The notes below the pieces were generated by a model. The model saw only the letters and a list, made by a program, of their open reading frames with translations, did not search any database and was not told where the DNA came from. Position numbers and translations under genes: made by a program. Shown in pieces: positions 42,438-53,080 of a stretch of DNA of 64,000 bases; position 1 is the stretch's first letter, and each line of letters begins with the position of its first letter. Source of the stretch: Diphasiastrum complanatum (Eukaryota; Streptophyta; Lycopodiopsida; Lycopodiales; Lycopodiaceae); assembly GCA_029204225.1 (NCBI GenBank), contig CM055096.1, forward strand, positions 62,416,957-62,480,956, given 5' to 3'.

Positions 42438-43634
42438 TGCATCTTCAACATTAGACGGTTCTTCAAAACTAGATAAAGCATAAGAAGTGGATGAGATACC
42501 CTCAACTTGCTGTCCTTTGCCTTGATATGTGAGCTTTGATGGTCCACTTTTGCCCTTGAAGATCTCCTTGGTGTGATAGGTGGGTTTGGTGCTTGCTCCT
42601 CCACGAGCTCCTCCTCAAAACCAAGATCTTGCTCCTCGGCCATCTTCTTCTTGATTGTTGGAGCACTTGAGCCTTCTTCAAGCATATGCATATGGTGTTC
42701 ATCAAAGATGACATCCCTTGAAACAACAAATTTGTTCAAGGATGGGAGATAGACTTTGTAGCCCTTGCTTGAGCTTGCATATCCAAGCATGATCCCTCTT
42801 GTGGAAGATGGATCCTCCTTGGTTCTTGTTTCCAATGGCACATGCACATAACATATACACCCAAAAACTTTCAAGTGATTAAGATTGGGTTTCTTTCCAT
42901 ACAACATCTCATAAGGAGTTTTGCCTTCAATTGCTTTGCAAGACACCCTATTCATCAAGTAGTTTGCACATACAAGAGACTCACCCCAAAAGGATTTGGG
43001 CAAACAAGCATCTAATCTTAAAGCCTTAGAACATTCACATAATGTTCTATTCCTTCTTTCAGCAACTCCATTTTGTTGAGGAGTGTAAGGACAAGAAGTC
43101 TCTTTCTTGATCCCTTCCTCCTCACAAAAGGCCTTGAACTCATTGGAGATGAATTCTCCACCATTGTCACTTCTAAGAATCTTGATGCTATGATTATGAT
43201 GCTTTTCCACAAACAACTTGAATTTTACAAAAGTATCAAATACTTGAGACTTGAAGGAAAGTAAGAACACCCAACAATATCTTGAGTAGTCATCAATGAA
43301 GGTTAAAAACATGGATGAACCTCCATTAGATTTGGTGCTAGCAATGTGCACATCCGAGTGTATGAGTTCAAGAGGATGAGATGACTTTGTGATGGAGTTA
43401 GGAAACACCTTCTTATGTGCCTTGGATAAGGCACAAGCTTCACAAACCTTGTCTTTCTTCCCAATAGACCTTGGTAGGCCTAAAGCATACTCCTCCTTGA
43501 TCATAGCCTCCATGGAACCCGAGTTGACATGTCCAAGTCTTTTGTGCCATAAAGTAAAGGTAGATATCTTGCTCTTCTCGGCCAACATGACAACATTAGT
43601 ATCCACAAATGCATCCAGCTTATAAAGTTTGCCA
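42434..43634 (-). CDS. Copia D pre-integrase domain and integrase
   Basis: About 400 codons in one frame. It starts in the pre-integrase domain (LWHKRLGHVNSGSMEAMIKE, CEACALSKAHKKVF) and runs through the full DDE core: ELIHSDVHIASTKSNGGSSM, TFIDDYSRYCWVFLLSFK, LRSDNGGEFISNEFKAFCEE and CPYTPQQNGVAERRNRTLCE. The C-terminal part has KPNLNHLKVFGCICYVHVPL, GIMLGYASSSKGYKVYLPSL and VVSRDVIFDEHH. D, D and E are all present. Near 42545 the linker leaves frame (RRSSRAKVDH), while the matching continuation (SKLTYQGKGQQVEG) is in another frame, pointing to a single small indel. Gag and protease are gone: at about 43634 the element joins repeat family U. Confidence 0.9.
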
Positions 43635-44450
43635 ATTATAATGATGGAATGTTCAAAGTAGTTGGCCAACCACACCATATAGTTGATTTATACAAATCAA
43701 AAAGTGGTGGGCATAATTACAACGATTGCAATAATATTTTTCTTTATATTCAAAATGTTCTAAAATACATTATTCAAATCTATAAAATAGACGAACATCA
43801 TGTAAATGGAAAGATTATTATTGTAATGAAATTAGAGGAATCCGAAATCATCAAAGGTCAAAAGTTGGAACGACTGAGTGTCACTTTGAAGAACAAAATA
43901 TCAGATACCGATGATCAAACGTTTCAGAAAATCACATATGGTGGTTGGCTACATTCCAAGTATAATTTTCAATTTTCAATTTGTTTTTTTAAGTGTCATT
44001 ATTGACATTGAATACATTGTCTTTTTTTATTAACATGTCATGCATTACTTGCTTCTCTATAGGTCTTGAAAGAGGACCATAAAATACTTTCATGGATACG
44101 TCACATACAGATTATGGCGAGATTATAAATAGACATTTGAAGGGTGAAAAACTTACAGTCGAAAAACATGGAAGTGTTCAAATCCAATGGCACGTTGCAG
44201 CCGATTTGAAAACATTGAAATGTATGTATAATGTCTCTCATGGGGCAACATCAAAGCATTCATGTCTTTATTGCATGAAGGATTGCTACAATATGGATTT
44301 GGGACGACCAAGGAGCATTTCATAATTCAGAAAATGAATATTTAGTACAACTATTCCAGTGGTTCTACATAGGAGCACAATTTAGATATCAAGCTAAGAA
44401 CTCGCCAAACGTTATGATGTTTCATAAAGCATTCAAATTCATAAAAAAAG
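43634..44450 (+). pseudogene. Repeat family U, fragment 2 (3' coding part)
   Basis: Frame 43649-44005 begins MFKVVGQPHHIVDLYKSKSG and GHNYNDCNNIF, then YIIQIYKIDEHHVN and IIIVMKLEESEIIKGQKLER. After a break, 44092-44325 reads LTVEKHGSVQIQWHVAADLK, TLKCMYNVSHGATSKHSCLY and CMKDCYNMDLGRPRS. The same protein is encoded on the minus strand at 59560-60260. The D-K-L------G--S---CLYC arrangement resembles uncharacterised proteins of DNA-transposon origin, but I cannot name a family. It ends at a microsatellite, as does the inverted copy. Function unknown. Confidence 0.65.
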
Positions 44451-44455
44451 AGAAA

Positions 44456-44581
<126 letters not shown>

Positions 44582-44589
44582 AACATAAC

Positions 44590-45415
44590 AAGATTCAAAT
44601 CCAACAACTAGTAAGTCCAAATAACATCAAGATCACAATAAAACATGAGAGCTGGAGCAAGAAAGAAATAACAAAGACATCCAATTGCAAATTGGTAGAG
44701 TTTTCACCTTCTTGATTGAACATGAAAAATGAGCTACAAAGTATAGTGAATTCTAGGGCACTTGTCCTCAATGCCTATTGGCCAATTCCTACCTCCCTCC
44801 TTATTTGAATTTGATTTTGAGGGAGAAACCACTTTTATTCACTAATTTGACTATTAGGACCTATGACATTTCATTCCCGCAATTTGGCCTAAATTTCTTC
44901 TATTAACTTCTAATCAATCAAATAATTATCTGATCATCGGGTTGGACTTACACCTGCAAGGTGCCAAATCCCTCTCACTTATTCACTGCTAATAATTAAT
45001 TAAGGTTGCCTTGATATCCGCAAAGCCTCCAGCAATATCAATATTGGTAGATTGTTAGCATCCTTGTCGAGTTGGTTGGAAATTGGTCTCTAGTTATAGT
45101 TTATAAACTAAATTTATGCCCTTATTTTCTCAACGTTTATAGATAGTACCTACATAGATAGATTTGACTTTTAAACCTTTAGTCCTTCAACTAATCAGAC
45201 ATTATTATAGTATCAAGTGACTCTAGCATGTGTGTTCTAGAAGGTGGTGGTTTTTTTTTTAATATTCTTTGGACTAGTGGAATTTCTCAAATGAATTTCC
45301 TCATAGATATTATACATTTGAATCGTATTTTTTTTTAAACCAACAACTATAGACGCCATACCTAGTCCAATTGTCAAATATGGCACTCATCTAAACAGAT
45401 TTTCTATTTTCTCTT
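44590..45415. other. No recognisable gene
   Basis: AT-rich DNA between two U fragments, with T- and A-runs. No retroelement motif or long frame. Confidence 0.4.
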
Positions 45416-45701
45416 ATTTATATACAATAGGTGCACTCTCCAATTTTATTGGCCTATAGATTTAGTATCCCTTTATTGAAACCCAACAAAATTGTCTACA
45501 TGTTGAATAATTTTATCCGACTTCAATGGGAGACCCAATGAGGTCATTTTCCATATCCTCTCAAGCTCCACAAACTTTGAGAGAAACTTTGTGTGTAAAT
45601 ACATATCCATGATGCTGGAGAATTTCTAGAAAGTCATAACATTTACATTAGAGAAAATATGAGCTCAAAATGGGCCCTTTAAAAAATTTGACTTTAGAGA
45701 G
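45416..45701 (+). repeat. Repeat family U, fragment 3 (5' end), left of the nested insertion
   Basis: Matches 39474-39793 with scattered differences and a short deletion near its start, and ends ...TTTAGAGAG. The continuation, AGCTACGTAGAGAG, is found 12 kb away at 57731. GAGAG (45697-45701) is the left target duplication. Confidence 0.9.
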
Positions 45702-46784
45702 TGTTCAGAGATTCTCTGAATCTATGAACACGATTTTATTGTTTCTTTTACTTCTTCTTTGTTCTTTTGTAGTTATAGTTCTTACGGTTCTTCCTCTTAT
45801 TAGAACAATTACAAAACAGAAGCGTTACTTAGATAACGTGTATTTTCCAGCCTGTCAGTGGGAGTCACGGATCCGATACTCAGATACATGCATGAACCAG
45901 CCATGTAACTAGACATAGCTCAAGAAGATCAACGTTCTAAAACAGTGAGCAATCCTACCACTATCTACTAAATTAGAAAGTGATCAAGAACAAGATTAAC
46001 TACTGAAACAAGAAACAAGAAACTAGATTCCTAACAACATTTTAACAGTCTAAGAATCAAGAAACACTCATTTCTTGATGCCTAGATTGCTCAAGAACAA
46101 TCAAGAACTGGAATGTAAGAAAGTATGCAAGATCTACACCACTATTCCAGCCTATTTAGTTCACTTGATTGCTGATTCCTACCTTATTCCACAAACAAGA
46201 AATGAATCCTAATCCACAACTAAGCAAGAAACAAGAAAACAAGAAACTAGTTAATCTACAATACAAGAAAATCAAGCATGCTCATAGAAACTTCACTCAA
46301 AAACATTGCCATGAACAAGGAGCTTAGCAATTATCAAAAACTCATGGAGGATCTTCTTTATTTGCTCAAGAGAGCTTGACAATACATTCAGATATCTCTC
46401 ACAAGAGAGGGGAGCCCTTAAATAAGCAAGAAGCCTTCCCATGTGGAGCCCAAGTGGCAATTCCACCAAATTAGAAATTACATGTGGAATTTGCCCTTCC
46501 ACTAAAGGTCACCATCAAAAGGTGGCTCACTCTAACTAATTTAAGGGGGGTCTACATTTATTTACAAAGCCTAGGAAATATGACTAGCTCCTACATGGTC
46601 GTTCCTTCTCTGGGATACACCATGTAGGCTCACATAGATATTTCACTGTCATCCTAGCTAGTAATTTCTCGGCTCTCATCTTCTTCTGCTCTCCTCCTTC
46701 TGAGACCTCCTCGGTCATGGGTGAGAGATATTCTGTGTCTTCGGCTTGGCTCGGCATCTGGGGATTCTCTGGAATCTGCTAACA
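45702..46784 (-). repeat. 3' LTR of the outer gypsy element, 1083 bases
   Basis: On the minus strand it runs TGTTAGCAG...CTGAACA. It matches the split right-hand LTR through the blocks 46199-46550 (with 49584-49920) and 46551-46784 (with 57479-57725). It is bounded on the inner side by the purine-rich AGGGGTGGATAA. The target-site word GGTCT used by the inner element is seen uninterrupted at 46549-46553. Confidence 0.88.
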
Positions 46785-46946
46785 TTATCCACCCCTATAC
46801 TGTTGCAGGACCCACTGCAACATCGGTGATGTCTTTCCGCTTGGCACTTGGAAAAGCGTGGATCTTCGTTCGCTTTCGTAAAACCAGGTGCTTATTATCC
46901 GCAAAATTTATTTTTTTTTCAAAATTGGAAATCTCTTAATTGGCCA
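46785..46946 (-). other. Polypurine tract and short 3' untranslated part of the outer element
   Basis: Minus strand ATAGGGGTGGATAA ends directly at the LTR start. No integrase lies between RNase H and this tract, so about 1.5 kb of pol is deleted. Confidence 0.6.
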
Positions 46947-48221
46947 CTACATTTTAGCCTTCCTGAGAACTTCTTGCGAGTCCTGCTTGCCTCGAGCTAT
47001 ACGTCCCATTTTACAGGATTTATTAGCGATATATAGAAGGTCTTGATGGCCTGTGTAGAATGCAAAGATCTGGACTAATAAATAATGTCTTAGTTGTTGC
47101 ACAGCATAAACCATCGCCAATGTTTCTCTCTCGGTGGTTGTATAGTTTACTTCAGCAGGAACCAGTTGCCTGCTCAAAAAACGTATTGGGAAGTCTTTGC
47201 CATACTCGTCCGGTTGCGCAAGAAGACCTCCAATGGCATACTTACTTGCGTCAGTATGCACATGGAACTCTTTCGTGTAATCTGGCGAGCGGAGTATGGG
47301 AGCCGTGGTGAGGGATGTCTTCAACTCCTCAAAGGCCTTAATTTGTTCTTCGGTCCAGCGAGGATCTACCACAACTATATTAACGAGGCATGCCTTGCCA
47401 GCATAGTCGATTATAAAGATTCGATAATAATTTGTATGACCGAGGAAGACATATACTTCCTTCATTGTTGCAGGTAAGGGCATTTCCACTATAACCTTGA
47501 TTTTTGATGGGTAGGTAGAACCACCATCCTTTAAAATTATATGCCCGAGTACGACCCCATGGGTGAACCATATTTGGCATTTATCTCGGTTTAGTGAGAT
47601 TCCAGATCTACGACAGCGAATGAAGATTTTCTCTAGGGCATCAAGGTGCGTAGTTGTGGAGGAATGTACACCTAGATCGTCGAGATAAATCTCCACGATC
47701 CGATGTAACAGATCTTGAAAGGCCAGTTGCATGACCCTTTGGAACGTTGAAGGGACGTTGCATAAGCCAAAAGGCATAACGTTATAAGCATAGACCCCGT
47801 TCTCTGTCGCAAAGGCAATTTTATGTTTATCTTCAAGGGATATTTGAACAAGGAAATACCCGCTGAATCCATCCAAGAAGTTGAAAGCTTCAGATCCTGC
47901 CATTTCCTCTAGGATTTGAGTCGTTAAAGGCAAGGGAAAATGGTCTTTCTTCATAACCGCATTAAGGTTTTTGAGATCGACATAGATGCAAAGCTTGCCG
48001 TTTTTCTTGGGTACAACCACAATGGGTGATACCCAATCAGTATGTTGAACTTCATAAATGAAGCCAACATCCAACAACCTCTTAATATCTTCGTCGATCC
48101 TCTCATGATAGACAGGGTTAGATCGATAGGGTTTAGCTCTAATAGGCTTAGCATTGTCTTCTAAAGAAATCCTATGGACCACTATTTCAGTGGGATCCCT
48201 TTCATTTCTGTATAATTCCAT
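46947..48221 (-). CDS. Gypsy reverse transcriptase and RNase H (outer element)
   Basis: An uninterrupted frame of 424 codons. RT begins with AKPYRSNPVYHERIDEDIKR and continues WVSPIVVVPKKNGKLCIYVD, FPLPLTTQILEEMAGSEAFN, FLDGFSGYFLVQISLEDKHK (first catalytic Asp), NVMPFGLCNVPSTFQRVMQL and EIYLDDLGVHSS (active site YLDD). GVVLGHIILKDGG and a NYYR-I--YA patch precede RNase H, FHVHTDASKYAIGGLLAQPD, IRFLSRQLVPAEVNYTTTER and ETLAMVYAVQQLRHYLL. The tail ends soon after, where RNase H normally has its last third. It is a non-chromovirus gypsy type by motif; a finer clade needs a tree. Catalytic residues are intact but the element lacks gag and integrase. Confidence 0.9.
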   Translation of the reverse strand: MELYRNERDPTEIVVHRISLEDNAKPIRAKPYRSNPVYHERIDEDIKRLLDVGFIYEVQHTDWVSPIVVVPKKNGKLCIYVDLKNLNAVMKKDHFPLPLTTQILEEMAGSEAFNFLDGFSGYFLVQISLEDKHKIAFATENGVYAYNVMPFGLCNVPSTFQRVMQLAFQDLLHRIVEIYLDDLGVHSSTTTHLDALEKIFIRCRRSGISLNRDKCQIWFTHGVVLGHIILKDGGSTYPSKIKVIVEMPLPATMKEVYVFLGHTNYYRIFIIDYAGKACLVNIVVVDPRWTEEQIKAFEELKTSLTTAPILRSPDYTKEFHVHTDASKYAIGGLLAQPDEYGKDFPIRFLSRQLVPAEVNYTTTERETLAMVYAVQQLRHYLLVQIFAFYTGHQDLLYIANKSCKMGRIARGKQDSQEVLRKAKM

Positions 48222-49150
48222 GCAAAGACATCCCTGTATTTGCGAAGTAATGTTTCCAGAGCAGAAAGTTGGGTTGATGACAAATGTGCACCGACATGAA
48301 CTATTCGATCTATCTCCTCGTCAGGATCTTTAAGGTTTAGTGGAATTGTCTTAGCAGGTCCTTCAAATAAATTGGAACTTGGTGTAGGTTCCCGATGTGG
48401 CTATGGTAACTGGATAATAACATCATCCAGTGTAAAGTCTTTGAACTTCTGTGGAAGATCAAAAGGTGGGTCGACAAAAGGTTCGGGAACTTTGGGGATC
48501 ATCTGAGTGATTCACTACCGGATGTGGAAGCTTGGTCGGATTGTTTGGTTTTCGTCCCTTTTGACAAAAGCTTACTTGGTTGTTTAAGCTTCTCACGCAT
48601 CTATTTTTGATGCTCGGTTTTCGCTATCAATAACTTTAGGTTTTTGTAACCAAGTTTTTTGTGATTTTTGAGTGGGCGGTGTTCGTGCCTCACTTATCAT
48701 ATCATCGTCGATTGTATCCCAGACTTCGTCAAGATACACATCCCATGTATATACTTTGGGTTTGGGCTTGTGTGTTGGGTACCTTGGATGTCAGTTGGAT
48801 GTGAGCCAACGATCCTAGTGTCGTTATCTCCTTAGAAATTGATTTTGGTGGATAAGGTTGTGCATCTAGATATAGGAGTACATGTTCATCCGTCATGTCA
48901 TCATCCATGGAAAGAATACCTTCTTCCGAAACATGGGCGGTAGAGACACTAGGTTCTCCTAGGCACCACGCTATAGGAATCGGGTCAATCATCATAAGTG
49001 GGATGATGGGTGTGTCAATGTCTATAGAGGATGGGAGAATATCCACATCTGTTGCAGCAGTTTCGATACGACATCGATTGGAATCAGCACAGTCCACAGT
49101 GGCTAGTGCATGACCCCAAGTTATTATGTCCGTGGATCTTGTATAATGAT
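48222..49150 (-). pseudogene. Pre-RT region of the outer gypsy element, unrecognised
   Basis: The minus-strand frame 48729-49181 (150 codons) is rich in acidic and polar residues (VDILPSSIDIDTPIIPLMM, DDDMTDEHVLLYLDAQPYPP) and has no motif I know. 48222-48720 reads in broken frames and is acidic (for example a DEEIDRIVHVGAHL-like patch near 48300), as in the region between protease and RT of some gypsy elements. No D-T/S-G protease site was found. Confidence 0.45.
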
Positions 49151-49420
49151 CTTCTGGTTCTGACGCGAGGTTGTCGGTCAAAAACTGACGCGAGATCGTC
49201 GGTCGAATTCTGACACGAGGATGTCGGGTGAGATCTGACGTGAAGCATCAGTCGAGATCTGACGCGAGGTCGTCGGTTGAGATCTGACGTGAAGCATCGG
49301 TCGAGATTGGAACGGAAACTGTCGGTCGAGATCTGACGCGAGGTCATCAGTCAAGATTTGACACGAAGTGTCGGTCGATATGTGAGCAAATGTGTCGGTT
49401 GACATGTAACTCAAGACATG
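49150..49420. repeat. About 25-base minisatellite (GTCGGTCGAGATCTGACG-type)
   Basis: About ten to eleven diverged head-to-tail units of roughly 25 bases with consensus close to TCTGACGCGAGGTCGTCGGT plus CGAGA. The units keep CTGACG and GTCGGTCGA best. The unit is not a multiple of three, so successive units are read in different frames and the array is probably not coding. It lies where the gag, PBS and LTR end of the outer element should be. Confidence 0.88.
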
Positions 49421-49580
49421 GCAGGATTGTTCTATAGTGGCTCGGTCGAGAGTTTATGTGTAGCGGTCCGGTCCAGACAAGAGTCATGGCTTGGCTTGGG
49501 AAAGAGCATGAAGTGTCGGTTGAGAACTGAGCTTCGTGCTATTCAGGACGAAAGTGGTGAGCTCTGTAATGGAGGTGTGG

Positions 49581-49923
49581 AAATGAATCCTAATCCACAA
49601 ACAAGAAAACAGAAAACTAGTTAACCCACAATACAAGGAAATCAAGCATGCTCATAGAAACTTCACTCAAGAACATTGCCTTGAACAAGGAGCTTAGCAA
49701 TTATCAAGAACTCGTGGAGGATATTCTTTATTTTCTCAAGAGAACTTGACAATACATTCAAAGCTCTCTCACAAGAGAGGGGAGCCCTTAAATAAGCAAG
49801 AAGGCTGCACATGTGGAGCCCAAGTGGCAATTCCACCAAATTAGAAATTACATGTGGAATTTGCCCTTCCACTAAAGGTCACCATCAAAAGGTGGCTCAC
49901 TCTAACTAATTTAAGGGGGGCCT
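49581..49923 (-). repeat. Outer 5' LTR, inner-side part (left of the inner element)
   Basis: Matches 46199-46553 of the intact LTR. The segment equivalent to 45702-46198 (the last ~497 bases of the LTR on its own strand) and the PBS are missing. It ends GGCCT, one base different from the target word GGTCT. Confidence 0.85.
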
Positions 49924-50981
49924 TTTACAAGTAGAGGTGAGGAAGTCCTCCAAATCCAAGGTAGAGCCTCCAAATGTCCTCCAAGCAACCTGCAAGCTTC
50001 AAGATGCTCCCCAACTCCAAGCTAGGATGCCTCCACTTGCAAGTAAGGATCTCTCCTCCACCTGTGTCCCTACTCTTTAAACACAAAGATAGATAACAAG
50101 CTGGCCTCATGTATTCACCACCCAACCATAGCTAGATCCAAGCTCCAAGCAAGACCTATCTAGCACCCCCTTGCTAACCATAAACAAATCACAAGCATAC
50201 CACAACACTCCATAGCATACTCAAGATCCAAACCCTACTTATGTCGCATACCATAAGCAATATCCAAACCTCAAGCATACTACCACAAGAAAGCACTCTA
50301 CACACTAGTAGCAACACTAGAGCATAAGCCAAGCAAACAAAAGAGATCTCCCCCCTCCCAATGGGCGCCCTACTACCCTCATATAGATGGCCCATGGACC
50401 CCTCCAATGCACTATGGAGTTTCATGCTCATCCAATGAGAGAGAGAGAAGCCTAGGGGAGTTAAAGAATCTCCAAGAGTCTCCATAGGCTTATGGAATGT
50501 CAAGAGACTCCTTCCATAACCTATGACTCTTTGAATGTCTTTCTTGTGGGAGTTGGAAACTCAATGGACACTTTAGAAGGGCGCTCTCCTACTAGATCCC
50601 ATTGCCCAAGTTGTGCAAGTATACTTTGGTCCTAGACCAATAAAGTGATATGGTTCAAGTTTGAGGCCCAAGGTTTAGAAATAGTCATCAATGACTTTCT
50701 AACACCTCTCTAGGTTCCATACCTCCATCCAAGGCACAGACACCTACCTGCCCTTAACCAAGGACACTAGTACCTTAATCTAAGGCACCTACCCTTAGTA
50801 CTAAGGGTACCTCTTATCCAAGGGTCACGTGACTCCATACCTCCAACTAGGGTATAGTCACTTGTCTGCCCTTATCCAAGGGAACATACCCTTATTCCTA
50901 AGGGTACCTTGCCATTTAGCGCCCAACACTAAATGGACTATTAGGGGTCTGAAGTACTGCTAGTTACATAGGTATGTAACA
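49924..50981 (-). repeat. 3' LTR of the chromovirus
   Basis: Minus strand starts TGTTACATACC after a polypurine tract. In one stretch of about 120 bases compared by eye (near 50165-50290 and 56660-56785) I count four substitutions against the other LTR. A 20-base block (near 56527) is missing here. It contains several AAGGGTACC and TTATCCAAGGG sub-repeats. Confidence 0.9.
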
Positions 50982-50993
50982 TTCCTTCCCCCT
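50982..50993 (-). other. Polypurine tract of the chromovirus
   Basis: Minus strand AGGGGGAAGGAA directly before TGTTACATA. Confidence 0.85.
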
Positions 50994-50997
50994 AAAC

Positions 50998-51525
50998 TTA
51001 AAATTTTCCTTGTAGGAAAAAATTTACTAAATTCTTCTGGAGATCAGCCTCATTTTCCCAAGTATCCTCCTCTTCTGATTTGCCCCTCCACCTGACTAAA
51101 AATTTATGAAGCACTCTACTTCGTAGAGTCCTCTGCCAACTATTAACAATCGCCTCGGGTTCAGGTGGTCCACTCATGGACTCATCACGAAGAAGTTTCA
51201 CTAGATCTTCCATATGGACCAGGGTCTCCCCAACTCCCAACGAGGGTTTCAACTTACTAACATGGAAAACATGATGAATTCCAATGTTAGCTGGAAGGTC
51301 TAGTTTGTATGCAACCTTGTTTATCACTTGGATAACCTTAGAAGGATCGCAATACCTAGGCGCCAACTTTGCACACTTAATAGTTTTCAAGCCCCTAGAG
51401 TGACTAGGGACTCTCAAAAACACCCAGTCATTGACCATGAATACCTTGTGCTTCCAAGATAGATCAGCATAGTGCCTTGTCCAGTCCTGGGCACTTCTTA
51501 TGCTATCTTTATCCAGCTGTAACAT
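50998..51525 (-). CDS. Chromovirus integrase C-terminus with chromodomain-like end
   Basis: An open frame of 175 codons. SAQDWTRHYADLSWKHKVFM and VNDWVFLRVPSH form the GPY/F-type region of gypsy integrase, with KLAPRYCDPSKVIQVINKVA and YKLDLPANIGIHHVFHVSKL after it. The end reads VNSWQRTLRSRVLHKFLVRW and RGKSEEEDTWENEADLQ, the V-KILVKW-G---EE-TWE pattern of the integrase chromodomain. In plant chromoviruses this domain helps to direct insertion to certain chromatin. It is cut off from the core by a stop and shift near 51526. Confidence 0.88.
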   Translation of the reverse strand: MLQLDKDSIRSAQDWTRHYADLSWKHKVFMVNDWVFLRVPSHSRGLKTIKCAKLAPRYCDPSKVIQVINKVAYKLDLPANIGIHHVFHVSKLKPSLGVGETLVHMEDLVKLLRDESMSGPPEPEAIVNSWQRTLRSRVLHKFLVRWRGKSEEEDTWENEADLQKNLVNFFLQGKF

Positions 51526-52391
51526 TTCTGCATATCCGCAAGAAAATCAACTGCGGCTTGCACCCGTAGGTTTTTCATGCCAACACTAATTGGTGATCGA
51601 GGTTGAAAACCATACATAAGCATGAAAGGGATGAATCCGATCGCTGAATGTTTTGCACTATTTTATGCAAGTTCCACCAGTGGAAGGTATTGTTCCCAAT
51701 CAGACTGCCGATGGCCCACATATGCTCAAAGCATACCCTCCATCGTCTGATTGGTCCTTTCCGTTTGACCATCTGATTCCGGATGATCTATAGAACTCAA
51801 ACTTAAAGCTGTTTCCAACTTTTCAAATACTGCTTGCCAAAAATTCCCAGTGAATTTTGGGTCACGGTCACTGACAATATCGCAAGGCAGCCCATACAGT
51901 CGAAAAAGCTTCTCAACAAATAGTTGAGCTAGTTCTGAAGCTTTAACAGTAGTTTTCATTGGGATAAATTGAGCAAACTTCGTAAGTCTGTCAACAATGA
52001 CCCAAACCGAATCGTGGCCCTTTCCTGTACGTGGAAGCCCGACCACAAAATCCATAGATATACTTTCCCACTTTCCGGTAGGAATATCTAAAGGATGTAA
52101 TAGGCCACTAGCTTTTAGCCTCTCTGCTTTATTTAACTGGCACTTAGTACATCTAAGTACATAGGCCTCTACCTGACTTTTCATCTTAGGCCACCAAAAT
52201 TGCCTTCGAACTAAGTCAAGTGTTCTTTGTATATCCGGATGTCCTGCGCATGGACTATCATGACACTCATGCAAGATTTGGGCCCTTACAGTGTCATTCT
52301 CCGGTACACACACCTTTCCTTTACGAAACAAAATCATGTTTCGAATTAGGAAATCTGTTTCAGTCTTTCCCTGATTCAAGGAATCTTGCAA
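51526..52391 (-). pseudogene. Chromovirus integrase zinc domain and catalytic core
   Basis: Frame 51726-52391 (221 codons). HECHDSPCAGHPDIQRTLDL and RRQFWWPKMKSQVEAYVLRC, then CQLNKAE, form the HHCC zinc domain. The core has SISMDFVVGLPRTGKGHDSV (Asp 1), WVIVDRLTKFAQFIPMKT, LYGLPCDIVSDRDPKFTGNF (Asp 2) and SSIDHPESDGQTERTNQTME (Glu), all intact. Frame is lost near 51730 and recovered in 51575-51772 as a decayed stretch before the C-terminal piece. The same integrase family is seen as a remnant at 14091-15130. Confidence 0.9.
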
Positions 52392-53080
52392 ACCTGAATC
52401 GACCCCCGAAAGTTCTTGTTGCCAATACTTTCAAAAAAAAGGATCAGACTCATATAGTCTTTGAAGAGACTGAAACAACTCTGGTTCTATAACAGTAAAG
52501 CACAACTGATTAATAACCGGTAACCAACTTAAAGCATCCGCTAGAGTATTTGACTTCCTTTACAATGACGTATAGAAAAGTCAAAGATTTGCATCAGCTC
52601 AACCCATCTAGCTTGCCTCCCCTTTAAATCTGTAGCATCACAGAAATATCGAAGAGTCTGATGATTCATCAAAACTTCAAATCTGGCTCCATACAAATAA
52701 TGTCGTCAAATTTTCAAGGAATGAACAATTGCAAACAGTTCCTTCTCATAGGTACAATACCTAGACTGAGCAAGATTGAGTTTTTTGCTTTCATAAGCCA
52801 CAGGATGTCCATCCTGCATCAAAACAGCTCCAATAGCATAATCACTGGCATCGGTCCTAACCACAAAAGTCTTATTAGGATCGCCAATGATTAGTATTGG
52901 TGCCGAAGTGACATTTTTCTTAAGCAACTCAAAACAATTATTCATATCCTTCGTCCACACCACTAGTGGACTCTTAGCCCTCCGGCTTAGCTTCTTATAG
53001 CCTTTCAAGGCCTGGGTAAGGGGAAATGCCAATTGAGCAAATTGGAAAATATGCCGATGGAAAAATCCCACAAACCCCAA
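52392..53080 (-). pseudogene. Chromovirus RNase H
   Basis: Frame 52706-53080 reads MGFVGFFHRHIFQFAQLAFP and LTQALKGYK (the end of RT/connection), then VVRTDASDYAIGAVLMQDGH (first RNase H Asp) and YESKKLNLAQSRYCTYEKEL. Stops near 52700 and 52560 interrupt the later part (RYFCDATDLKG-like sequence, ADALSW-like near 52535). Confidence 0.85.

Noticed and set aside
45670-45912. Membrane-protein frame with a hydrophobic stretch at the left edge of the outer LTR
   Set aside because: It crosses the insertion boundary between repeat U and the LTR, so it cannot be an ancestral gene; the hydrophobic run comes from T-rich LTR sequence.
49150-49420. CRISPR array
   Set aside because: The repeats are head-to-tail with no unique spacers, and the context is a plant retroelement.
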